Positions 57,307-64,000 of a stretch of DNA of 64,000 nucleotides are shown here, in pieces. Under the pieces are notes generated by a model. The model saw only the letters and a list, made by a program, of their open reading frames with translations. It ran no database searches and had not been told where the DNA came from. Numbering within the stretch: the first letter of the stretch is position 1; each line of letters opens with the position of its first letter. Source of the DNA: Streptococcus infantis ATCC 700779 (lineage in GTDB: Bacteria; Bacillota; Bacilli; Lactobacillales; Streptococcaceae); contig NZ_GL732439.1 in assembly GCF_000187465.1 (NCBI RefSeq), positions 982,105 to 1,046,104 of the forward strand. Direction: 5' to 3'. The position numbers and the translations under genes were made by a program.

Positions 57307-57693
57307 CTAACAAAATGCTTTATCAGCGTCTCCATAGTCAATGATAGTCATCTCTTCAAGTGAAATCTTCATTCCTCTTCCATGCTCTACTTCAGCGTCC
57401 ACTCTAAATAATAAGCCAAAAATACAATCGGATGACGTCTGTTCGGAGAGCAGATAGATCGCCATTAACTGCCCCATCATGGATAGTTCCGAAAAGATTC
57501 GTTTTTCAGCTAACTCATACCAATAAGCAGATGACCCAAGCATATGAACGATTTTTTCTTTGTAGTCATTGGCCATTACTTCATCTGCTAAAGCAAGCCC
57601 ATCCGACAAAACCAGGCGAATAGAATCGTGTTGCTCTGGTATAAAAACGCTCATTTCAAGATCATCATCAAATTTTATAGCTTCTAGATTCAC
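57307..57693 (-). CDS. Uncharacterised 128-aa protein in the immunity array
   Basis: The start is set at GTG 57693, giving MNLEAIKFDDDLEMSVFIPEQHDSIRLVL, because AGGGGG lies six bases upstream; further upstream residues look non-coding. The protein is acidic with a beta-rich pattern ending SLEEMTIIDYGDADKAFC. The family is not recognised. Its place in the run suggests an immunity role. Confidence 0.6.
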   Translation of the reverse strand: MNLEAIKFDDDLEMSVFIPEQHDSIRLVLSDGLALADEVMANDYKEKIVHMLGSSAYWYELAEKRIFSELSMMGQLMAIYLLSEQTSSDCIFGLLFRVDAEVEHGRGMKISLEEMTIIDYGDADKAFC

Positions 57694-57776
57694 GTGTTTC
57701 CCCCTCTTAGCAGTCTTTTCCCCACAATTAGCTTCGATTCCACGGGATGTTGACAATTTCCATCCATTCTACCCAA

Positions 57777-58706
57777 CTAGTCTAAGATCGTTCCTAGAAT
57801 CATCTTATTTTGCTCGAATATCTGAAATTCATCCATCAAATAGGGTAAAAAGTCATCAAGCAAGGGATGGCTAAGCCCGTCGATTGGGAACCCTCTTTTC
57901 TGACGTTCTTTTAATAAAATCAAGATTTCAATTGGGAAATACTGCCATAGTAAGGTATTGAATTCAACTAAATGACTGTCTTTGGCGTTCGCTAAATGAT
58001 AATCACACATGGATATAATTGTTTCTCTAAAAACGTCAACATCCTCTGAAAAAATAGTTTCCATAACCTGTTTATAGGCATCATTCACATTATGATAAGG
58101 GTTCGAGTCCAAGGGTTTATATTTAGCATCACAGGCATTTTCGAGCAAGCTAGCTAACCGGTCTCCCTGTCCATTTCCATAAAGGAAAACAACTAAAGGC
58201 ATTAAACTTTTTGATGAAAAGAAAATAGGTTTCTTCCTTTTTTCAACTTGAGCATCTTTAAAATAAACTAATTTATCAATTAAAAATTCGACATAAGTAT
58301 CATCTAAATAGGCAAGTGTAAATAAGATATTCAAACAAATATCTGTATCAAAGTTTGAGCCCCCTTTAGCTAAATATTTAGCAGAAGCCATATCTGCCAT
58401 TACAGAACAAAAACAGCCGTTCAATAATAACTGGTAGTTTTCAGATGTTTTACTTTCTATAAAATTAGAGACTAGAGGATACGAACTTATAGAATCAATC
58501 ATATCTATATGATCATACAGGTATGATCTTATCTCACCATTTTCTTCGTAGTTAATTTTAACGCTTTTCTTATCAGATTTTAGAGCTGTTAAAATGGCTT
58601 CAGTATTAGATAGGTTTTCTGGCTCTAAGTGAAAATCTCTCGCCTTCAGTATTTTATTTTTTATAGCAGTTAATTTCCTTTTTTGATTTGAAAGTGTTTT
58701 ATTCAT
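57777..58706 (-). CDS. Uncharacterised 309-aa helical protein in the immunity array
   Basis: A largely alpha-helical protein (SYPLVSNFIESKTSENYQLLLNGCFCSVMADMASAKYLAKGG, and a repeat-like C-terminal half). Length and character recall the Imm49-type immunity proteins, but I cannot confirm this. There is no clear Shine-Dalgarno before the ATG at 58706. AT-rich relative to core genes. Confidence 0.6.
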   Translation of the reverse strand: MNKTLSNQKRKLTAIKNKILKARDFHLEPENLSNTEAILTALKSDKKSVKINYEENGEIRSYLYDHIDMIDSISSYPLVSNFIESKTSENYQLLLNGCFCSVMADMASAKYLAKGGSNFDTDICLNILFTLAYLDDTYVEFLIDKLVYFKDAQVEKRKKPIFFSSKSLMPLVVFLYGNGQGDRLASLLENACDAKYKPLDSNPYHNVNDAYKQVMETIFSEDVDVFRETIISMCDYHLANAKDSHLVEFNTLLWQYFPIEILILLKERQKRGFPIDGLSHPLLDDFLPYLMDEFQIFEQNKMILGTILD

Positions 58707-58794
58707 ATTGACTTCTAAAATTTCATTTCTTACACTTAACTACCACTGTTTTTTGAAGTACATCTCTTCCTGCATTCCTATGCTATCCAGTATT

Positions 58795-59193
58795 TCACAA
58801 GGAAGAATTGATCCACTTCCCATCATCGAGCCATTCTTTCTTATCAATCCACCATTTCCCCTTTTGAAACACCATTTGAAAACGATAGAGGGTTTCTATA
58901 CCAGAACGATTCTCCTTGATGTAGAAATAAGCTTGATTCCCGTCATGCTCTTCATCAACGATAGGATGCGTCTCAAATTTGTATTCAAATGGAAAGCGGA
59001 CTGATAAGGACTCTTCCCTTGCTCTGAGTGTTTTTTTAGATGTACAAAACTGATCAAAAATCGGAGCTAATTCATCCTTCAACATCTCTTTATCAGCTTT
59101 GTTTCTTAGGCTCCTAGTGGCCTTTTTCTCCCAAGAATACATAGCCTGCATAAACTGGAGTAAGGTTTCTTTTGCTAGATTCGTATGGCTCAT
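58795..59193 (-). CDS. NTF2-fold immunity-like protein
   Basis: A 132-aa protein with an N-terminal helix (LLQFMQAMYSWEKKATRSL) followed by strands and the ending RFQMVFQKGKWWIDKKEWL, the arrangement of NTF2-fold immunity proteins. AGGAGGAAAT precedes the ATG. A broken copy of the 3' end of a relative lies at 55608-55664. Confidence 0.7.
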   Translation of the reverse strand: MSHTNLAKETLLQFMQAMYSWEKKATRSLRNKADKEMLKDELAPIFDQFCTSKKTLRAREESLSVRFPFEYKFETHPIVDEEHDGNQAYFYIKENRSGIETLYRFQMVFQKGKWWIDKKEWLDDGKWINSSL

Positions 59194-59276
59194 ATTTCCT
59201 CCTACTTAAACAACGGGACTAAAGGTTCGTTTATTATGAAGACATCGGTCATAAAAAGCTGTATTAAAGGCATTTT

Positions 59277-60020
59277 TTACTCCTCACGCATGCAAACATG
59301 TGGTAACTCTCTTCTAAGAAGTTCCCTTTGCTTTTGATTTGTTCTTCCCGTTGTTAAAAATCGGAGATGTTTCAGACTCTTCAGGTAGCTAACTGTTGAT
59401 GCGTAGTTAAAAATAGACGTGTCAACAAAATCTAAAAAACGAAGCTCACTAGAGGACTGGATAAAATCCAATTCTGGTAAATTTTTATTTGCTGTAAATG
59501 AAAGATAGAGCAACTGATTTAAATCCCTTATAAAATCAAAGTCCGGCAACTTTACACCATAATCAACGTGCAGATAACGCATACCTGTATGAAAAGAAAT
59601 GTTCTCTATCGTTTCCAAATTTGTCATAGAAGATATCCCTAGAGCTTTCACACAATCATTTTGGGGTAAGATGATCTTTCTTACTCTTCTAGCCCCAACT
59701 AATAAAATTTTTTCTACTTGTTCGTATATTGAAAAGTCTAGCACATCAGATTTACTTCCCATCAAGTAAATCACCCTCGTATTGCTAGGTAATGAAAGCT
59801 GATTAAAATCCACATCCTTCAGCATATCCTCTGGGTTTTCAACAATGTACTTTTGTCTTAATAAGCGATTGATATCGATGAATTCTTTATAAGTCAATGT
59901 TTCATCCAATAATGGTGCAATCTCTTCAATAGAATGTAGAGGCTCCATTGCCATTAGATTCTCTCTTTCGGAAAATCCTTTTTTAATGATCTCTAAATAT
60001 TTATCTAAACTGGTCATCAT
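59277..60020 (-). CDS. Leucine-rich-repeat-like protein in the immunity array
   Basis: A 247-aa protein. From about residue 75 short repeats with leucine/isoleucine spacing appear (VRKIILPQNDCVKALGISSMTNLETIENISF, and LNQLLYLSFTANKNLPELDFI). This resembles an LRR solenoid. The N-terminal 70 residues are helical. Two ATG codons (60020 and 60017) follow AGAGGTGA; the second has better spacing. Immunity role by context only. Confidence 0.65.
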   Translation of the reverse strand: MMTSLDKYLEIIKKGFSERENLMAMEPLHSIEEIAPLLDETLTYKEFIDINRLLRQKYIVENPEDMLKDVDFNQLSLPSNTRVIYLMGSKSDVLDFSIYEQVEKILLVGARRVRKIILPQNDCVKALGISSMTNLETIENISFHTGMRYLHVDYGVKLPDFDFIRDLNQLLYLSFTANKNLPELDFIQSSSELRFLDFVDTSIFNYASTVSYLKSLKHLRFLTTGRTNQKQRELLRRELPHVCMREE

Positions 60021-60178
60021 TCACCTCTTTTCATGAATATCATGCTTCGTTTTCTTTGTTCAACCTATCTATTTTTACAATGACACTTTTACAAGAAGAA
60101 TAAGCCATTGCTTGTCTCAAAAACTAAAATCATGAATCTCAAGAGTATTCTTTTCTATATAAACTTTATCCTGCTTGC

Positions 60179-60874
60179 TCAATCTCGATCAAAGACAACC
60201 TTGACTCTAGCTCTACCCAAAGCGTCTAGATATTGCTCCAGTTTCGTAATCGACTCCTCCGAATCAGATAATTGAACAAGCAAATCCCCATTGATAGTCA
60301 TGACATCCTTTGTCGGTAAAAGCATGAGATTCTCAACGCTTGGATCATTCACAATCATTAAGGAAGGGGAATAAATACAGCTTGTGGAGAGGTCTAGATT
60401 TCCAAATCGCTCCCTAGCAGACACAAAAATAGATTCCATCCCACCTTGGGCTTTCAGAACAAATTCTCTCTCGAAAAATGCTTCAAAACTGTCGTAAATC
60501 TCGATGACATCCATAGTAATCCCATCTAAATAATAAACTTGATGACTTTGAATGTTCCCATCCTTCAATCTATAAGCGAATTGATCTCCAATAGCAGACA
60601 TACCAAAAAAATAGTAGTCTGATGCATAATCTCTCCAGACATCTTTCCATAGCTCATCCGAATTCCAAGAGTCCAGCGTGATGGCTTGAGCAGAATCTGT
60701 ACCAAACAAGCGATAATAGCCACCATAAAATTCCAAGCCGTTGGTTATGGAGAGCAAATCCAGGTGAGTTTGCGGAAACTGTCTGGCTTTGAGTTTTTCT
60801 AGTTCAAGAGCTGAAGCCCCACTTTCTTGTATGACCAGATCCTCACAACATTTTAAAAAATTCTTCATTTTCAT
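60179..60874 (-). CDS. SMI1/KNR4-like protein, putative immunity protein
   Basis: A 231-aa protein with the SUKH pattern: LEKLKARQFPQTHLDLLSITNGLEFYGGYYRLFGTD, then YYFFGMSAIGDQFAYRL and SFEAFFEREFV. A second domain of about 90 residues at the C-terminus (PSVENLMLLPTKDVMTINGDLLVQL) is not recognised. Downstream on the minus strand (60021-60178) short coding-like fragments suggest a lost gene. Confidence 0.72.
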   Translation of the reverse strand: MKMKNFLKCCEDLVIQESGASALELEKLKARQFPQTHLDLLSITNGLEFYGGYYRLFGTDSAQAITLDSWNSDELWKDVWRDYASDYYFFGMSAIGDQFAYRLKDGNIQSHQVYYLDGITMDVIEIYDSFEAFFEREFVLKAQGGMESIFVSARERFGNLDLSTSCIYSPSLMIVNDPSVENLMLLPTKDVMTINGDLLVQLSDSEESITKLEQYLDALGRARVKVVFDRD

Positions 60875-60901
60875 TTGCTTCTCATCTCTTCATCTTTGGC
60901 T

Positions 60902-61465
60902 TTAGCCAAGCATAAATTCAATAAAGTCTTTTCGATAGTCTTCAGGAAGTTGCTCCTCGATAATAGCCATGATTCCTATTAAAAAACCTTCTTTATAGTC
61001 TGACAAAGCCTCATCAATGTAGATGTCATTCTCAAACTTGGTGATTTCTAGCTCTTTCATCTGACTATAGGTAGACAAGAAAGTAGATAAAGAGGGGCTT
61101 AAGCAATAGAGCTTGGAATTCCCAGGAATCTTGCCAAATACAGGACTAAGCTTGCTAGTTAGATCACAAAAGATTGGCTCATCGCCCATCATGTGGGCAA
61201 AAATCACATAACTCTCTTTCCAGCTAGGATCCTGCCATCCTTCTGATGCAGCTTCACATAGAGGGAGAGGAATTAGAGCAAGATCATAGGGAGCTCCTCT
61301 AAAATAAGCTTCTTCATCAAAGTCTAAATGCTGGTAGAACTCTTTCAATTGACCAGACAAATCTGGCTTTTCGACATGGAGACAGTCACTAGTAAATACA
61401 AGCTCTCCTAAGCCCTTGTTTCTATGATAGACTTCTACGAATTCCTTCAACAAATTGAGCATCAT
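60902..61465 (-). CDS. SUKH-like protein, paralogue of the gene at 53964
   Basis: A 187-aa protein with LSGQLKEFYQHLDFDEEAYFRGAPYDLALIPLP, EPIFCDLTSKLSPVFGKIPGNSKLYCLSPSLSTFLSTY. The layout and several positions match the protein at 53964-54515, so both likely descend from one immunity family. GAGGAGTCCAATA precedes the ATG pair at 61465. Confidence 0.7.
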   Translation of the reverse strand: MMLNLLKEFVEVYHRNKGLGELVFTSDCLHVEKPDLSGQLKEFYQHLDFDEEAYFRGAPYDLALIPLPLCEAASEGWQDPSWKESYVIFAHMMGDEPIFCDLTSKLSPVFGKIPGNSKLYCLSPSLSTFLSTYSQMKELEITKFENDIYIDEALSDYKEGFLIGIMAIIEEQLPEDYRKDFIEFMLG

Positions 61466-61519
61466 TATTGGACTCCTCTCACATTTTTGGGGTTATATTT
61501 GGCTATTTTCAACTGACGA

Positions 61520-61804
61520 TTACGCATCATTCTGACCGCTAGCGACAGCCTGAGTCCAAATTCGTTCAAATTCCTCTTGACTAATCTTGATGGAGTCTGA
61601 TAGATCCAACTCATCTTTTCGACCATCATAGAGTAGAAACCCTATTTCTGGAACATAATCCTGTAGGCAAGAGGAAGCATAAGAGTGCCCATTCAAAACG
61701 TTAATTTGTCGACTTGCACGCTGACCAGTAAACTCTGTATAAATAACTCCTAGGCCTGACATAAACTCACTATTGCCATAATAATAATATTCTTTTTCAC
61801 ACAT
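61520..61804 (-). CDS. Uncharacterised 94-aa protein in the immunity array
   Basis: A small tyrosine-rich protein (YYYYGNSEFMSGLGVIYTEFTGQRASRQINVLNGHSYASS) with a helical C-terminal end. The family is not recognised. AAGGAAG lies before the ATG. Its position and size match immunity proteins. Confidence 0.6.
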   Translation of the reverse strand: MCEKEYYYYGNSEFMSGLGVIYTEFTGQRASRQINVLNGHSYASSCLQDYVPEIGFLLYDGRKDELDLSDSIKISQEEFERIWTQAVASGQNDA

Positions 61805-61902
61805 TAGAATCTTCCTTTACCATTTGTCTCTCCAAGAATGGCATTCTTTCCTCTTTGCCTCTTTCATCGACTAATTCTATGTTCATTTTCAATTTATAGA
61901 AT

Positions 61903-62343
61903 CTACCAGTTCTTAGCCTTATTCTCCAAGACTCTCACTTCTACTTTATCCTCCGCTAAATGGAGATCCAATACTTTTTCCTGGTCTTGAAAGAAAAGTG
62001 TCAGGTCTCTGGTAGAAAATTCAGTAAAATAAGAGGGCAAAAAGTCATCCAAAGACTCCATTTGAAACAAGACGTAAACTGGTGAAAACTCCCAAAAAAC
62101 TAGGATAAACCGACTGCTATTGCCAACAAGACTTTGAATTGACCTACTTAGATCTTTAGTAGTAAGGTCGATAGAAAACTCATAAAGGCAAGGAATCGGA
62201 GAATCGATAGGATTCAACTCCCCAGCATACCAAGCAATTTCTTTAGGTTTATCGGTCAGAAAATGAACATCCTTGTTCCCCTTCAAACCCTTGATTCGTT
62301 TTTCTACTTTTAATAAGGATAATTTCTTTTTTACGTCACTCAT
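61903..62343 (-). CDS. Uncharacterised 146-aa protein in the immunity array
   Basis: A soluble mixed alpha/beta protein (RFILVFWEFSPVYVLFQMESLDDFLPSYF) with a lysine-rich start. No family is recognised. It lies 13 bases after the stop of the gene at 62357 and is coupled to it. Confidence 0.6.
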   Translation of the reverse strand: MSDVKKKLSLLKVEKRIKGLKGNKDVHFLTDKPKEIAWYAGELNPIDSPIPCLYEFSIDLTTKDLSRSIQSLVGNSSRFILVFWEFSPVYVLFQMESLDDFLPSYFTEFSTRDLTLFFQDQEKVLDLHLAEDKVEVRVLENKAKNW

Positions 62344-62356
62344 TGTTCTTGCTCCA

Positions 62357-63070
62357 TCATTTTAAAACAGAAATTCTGCTCACAACCTCATTCTGATTAT
62401 CCAACAGATAAAGGAAGTTCCCTTTTATTTCCAGTTTACCAAGCTTAGCCCCATAGTCCATCTCGTGAGCAGGGCAGGATTGAATCAACTGACAGATGCT
62501 CTTATCCTTGTGCTCTATCTTCCAAAACAAATCCACCTTATCCAGCTGATGCTCCACTTGAATGGAATAGGTCGTGGATTGGATCTTCTTCCTTTTCCAC
62601 TCCCAGCTGTTTTCATAATCGTTTCTCTCTATTTCATTGACTACATCCTCTATCAAGGAGCAGGGAATAGAGAGCTCCTGAAACACGCGCTTTATCCCTT
62701 TTACCAAGGCCTCTAAGAGCAGCTTTTTCTGTTCCAATGGACTCAAGGTTTTATAGCTAGAAAAATCAAATAAGACTTGAACAGTATAGACACCAAGTAG
62801 GTTCATGATAGCTGGATTGCTAATCGTATCTACACATTCTACGATGATTTTCCAGCAATCCTTGGTCATAACTGGTTTGAAGAGGCGCTCTACCATAGAG
62901 GTCATACATTTGGATTCATATATGAATTCGTTTCTCCGATCTTTCCAATTTTGTCGGTAGTCTTCAACTCTAGCTTCATCGTAAGTTAGCGCAGCGGAGT
63001 CCATCAGCTCCTCAATCCTCTGTTGATTTTCCACATAGGGCTTATCTAATTCAAAATACTGTAACTTCAT
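62357..63070 (-). CDS. Uncharacterised 237-aa protein in the immunity array
   Basis: A helical protein to about residue 150 (NEFIYESKCMTSMVERLFKPVMTKDCWKIIVECVDTI) followed by a beta-rich C-terminal part. The family is not recognised. No good Shine-Dalgarno is seen before the ATG at 63070, and the upstream gap carries decayed coding sequence, so its 5' region may have been rearranged. Confidence 0.6.
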   Translation of the reverse strand: MKLQYFELDKPYVENQQRIEELMDSAALTYDEARVEDYRQNWKDRRNEFIYESKCMTSMVERLFKPVMTKDCWKIIVECVDTISNPAIMNLLGVYTVQVLFDFSSYKTLSPLEQKKLLLEALVKGIKRVFQELSIPCSLIEDVVNEIERNDYENSWEWKRKKIQSTTYSIQVEHQLDKVDLFWKIEHKDKSICQLIQSCPAHEMDYGAKLGKLEIKGNFLYLLDNQNEVVSRISVLK

Positions 63071-63124
63071 ATTCGTGGTCTCATAGTTTTTTTCTTGTAG
63101 AAAGGTTTATCCTTAGGTCAAGTT

Positions 63125-63196
63125 CTAATGTTTGTGCTCTTCCTTCACTTTTTCCCATAGTCGTGGTGTCCCTCCTAGCAATGGAGGATTCTTTGA
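63125..63196 (-). pseudogene. Possible 3' end of a lost gene, toxin-like tail
   Basis: In the 164-base gap a frame of 23 codons plus stop reads SKNPPLLGGTPRLWEKVKEEHKH. Another frame just upstream (near 63197-63220) gives AEIPYDQ, as if joined before a frameshift. The composition looks like the tail of a nuclease-type toxin domain, but this is a recollection and not an alignment. Confidence 0.35.
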
Positions 63197-63234
63197 TCAT
63201 ACGGAATCTCCGCAAATAAGCTAGGAATACATCT

Positions 63235-63624
63235 TTAAGTATCAATCTTCACAGGACCAATCTCAGCAATTCTAACAAGGTCAGAAGATCCTGATAACAT
63301 CACATCATTTTGGTTTATAAAATTGAATTCAACCTTTTTTTCTAAAAAGAGCAGTTCCAGTTGTCCATTCACCTTATAAATCCCCTTAGAATAAAAATGG
63401 ATTTCATCTAAATTAAAAAACTCTAAATTAATTTTTATGGCATTAAATGCGCTTTTCTGCCACTTTTCAGGGAAATTAGTTGGCAAATCAAATACATAAA
63501 AGACAAGATCTAATTTGTAATCGTAACATAATACAGTATCAAGAAATACATTCTTCAATTCCAAATCACCATCAAACAAATGAATAATCTTTTCCCTGCC
63601 CACTGCTTTTTCAAACCATTTCAC
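63235..63624 (-). CDS. Imm50-like putative immunity protein
   Basis: A 129-aa protein of mainly beta character (LFDGDLELKNVFLDTVLCYDYKLDLVFYVFDLPTNFPEKW), which resembles Imm50-family immunity proteins in size and pattern; not confirmed. The start is GTG at 63624, eight bases after AAGGAG. Confidence 0.6.
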   Translation of the reverse strand: MKWFEKAVGREKIIHLFDGDLELKNVFLDTVLCYDYKLDLVFYVFDLPTNFPEKWQKSAFNAIKINLEFFNLDEIHFYSKGIYKVNGQLELLFLEKKVEFNFINQNDVMLSGSSDLVRIAEIGPVKIDT

Positions 63625-63698
63625 AAGATGAACTCCTTTTTTAAAAATGAATAAAAGTCTTATTTTTAAGAGTTATTGTTTCGCTCTTTAAGTAGATT

Positions 63699-64000
63699 TT
63701 AGAACAGACTAACTCTTCTGCCGTCCTTTCCTTTTGTAACGTCATTGATTAAGTCCTTGACAATAGATATATCGAACTGACGAGAAAAGTCAACAATTTT
63801 CTGGCGATTCTCTTCTGGATATAGATAAGATGCTGCTAAGATAAATAAAAATGGATTTATGACTTGACCAATATGCTCAAAGTATTTAGGCTGAGTCACA
63901 TGAGACATAATTTTGTTAAAATCGTCATCTTTCAGAACAATCTTTCTCTGATATATCGCTGCACAAGCACCTGCAGCTTGAGATGAGTTATTCGATTCTA
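63699..64000 (-). CDS. C-terminal part of a gene running off the right edge
   Basis: The frame ends at 63699 and stays open without a stop to the window end, so an apparent start at 63908 (MSHVTQPKYF) is probably internal. The readable part (ESNNSSQAAGACAAIYQRKIVL... to GKDGRRVSLF) includes an alanine-rich helix and a possible short membrane or core helix INPFLFILAASYLYP. Family not recognised. It is the upstream neighbour of the immunity-like array. Confidence 0.6.
   Translation of the reverse strand, partial: ESNNSSQAAGACAAIYQRKIVLKDDDFNKIMSHVTQPKYFEHIGQVINPFLFILAASYLYPEENRQKIVDFSRQFDISIVKDLINDVTKGKDGRRVSLF

Noticed and set aside
61805..61902. A 29-codon frame starting near 61882 between two array genes
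   Set aside because: There is no ribosome site and no recognisable character; it overlaps the next start out of frame.
63071..63216. A 39-codon frame on the minus strand (MIKESSIARR...)
   Set aside because: Basic low-complexity translation, no ribosome site, and it runs through the relic of another frame.

Overview
The window looks like chromosomal DNA of a mitis-group Streptococcus close to S. pneumoniae, S. mitis or S. oralis. It is AT-rich. ParC, ParE, CiaR, PlsY and RpsT read almost like the pneumococcal proteins as I remember them. The gene order (suf, dnaX, rpsA, pcp, ilvE, parC, parE, plsY, nup/deo, coaA, rpsT, deoD, punA, deoB, rpiA, ciaRH, pepN) is the order I recall for pneumococcus. 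Most genes lie on the minus strand. Short plus-strand islands are plsY, coaA-rpsT-kinase and one small membrane protein. No insertion sequence, integrase, CRISPR array, rRNA or origin was seen.

Layout, left to right. 0-6 kb: Suf iron-sulfur operon sufC-D-S-U-B plus a trailing unknown gene. 6-10.3 kb: dnaX, a free-methionine-sulfoxide reductase, rpsA, and tRNA-Tyr/tRNA-Gln. 10.3-15.8 kb: an apparent five-gene operon ilvE - peptide-binding lipoprotein - DUF969 - DUF979 - pcp. It has a perfect CodY-type palindrome just upstream of its promoter, so peptide capture, pyroglutamate handling and branched-chain transamination are probably controlled together. 15.8-24.6 kb: parC and parE separated by five accessory genes. 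24.7-27.7 kb: an amino-acid ABC transporter divergent from plsY. 27.7-35.5 kb: a nucleoside import and catabolism operon (methyltransferase, pdp, deoC, cdd, bmpA, nupO, nupP, nupQ). 35.5-44.6 kb: coaA, rpsT, a P-loop kinase, deoD, a ClC protein, punA, deoB, rpiA and a U32-type tRNA hydroxylation protein. 44.7-51.8 kb: an HrtAB-like ABC exporter, ciaRH and pepN.

51.9-64 kb is accessory. ASCH, PEP-barrel and NUDIX genes come first. Then follows a one-directional run of about 17 small unrelated genes: SUKH/SMI1-like, NTF2-fold-like, DUF4304-like, leucine-rich-repeat-like and Imm50-like proteins, with gene fragments between them. This has the form of a polyimmunity array for polymorphic toxins. 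The toxin itself is not in the window, and the last gene runs off the right edge.

The most unusual feature is a modular, repeated, structured element directly upstream of both parC (18.3-18.8 kb) and deoD (38.55-38.9 kb). Three full copies keep the same internal loops (AGATAAA opposite TTTCCTA), while their helices differ in sequence but preserve pairing. That is the pattern expected of a functional RNA. Neither downstream gene has a recognisable Shine-Dalgarno sequence. I cannot assign the element to a named family.
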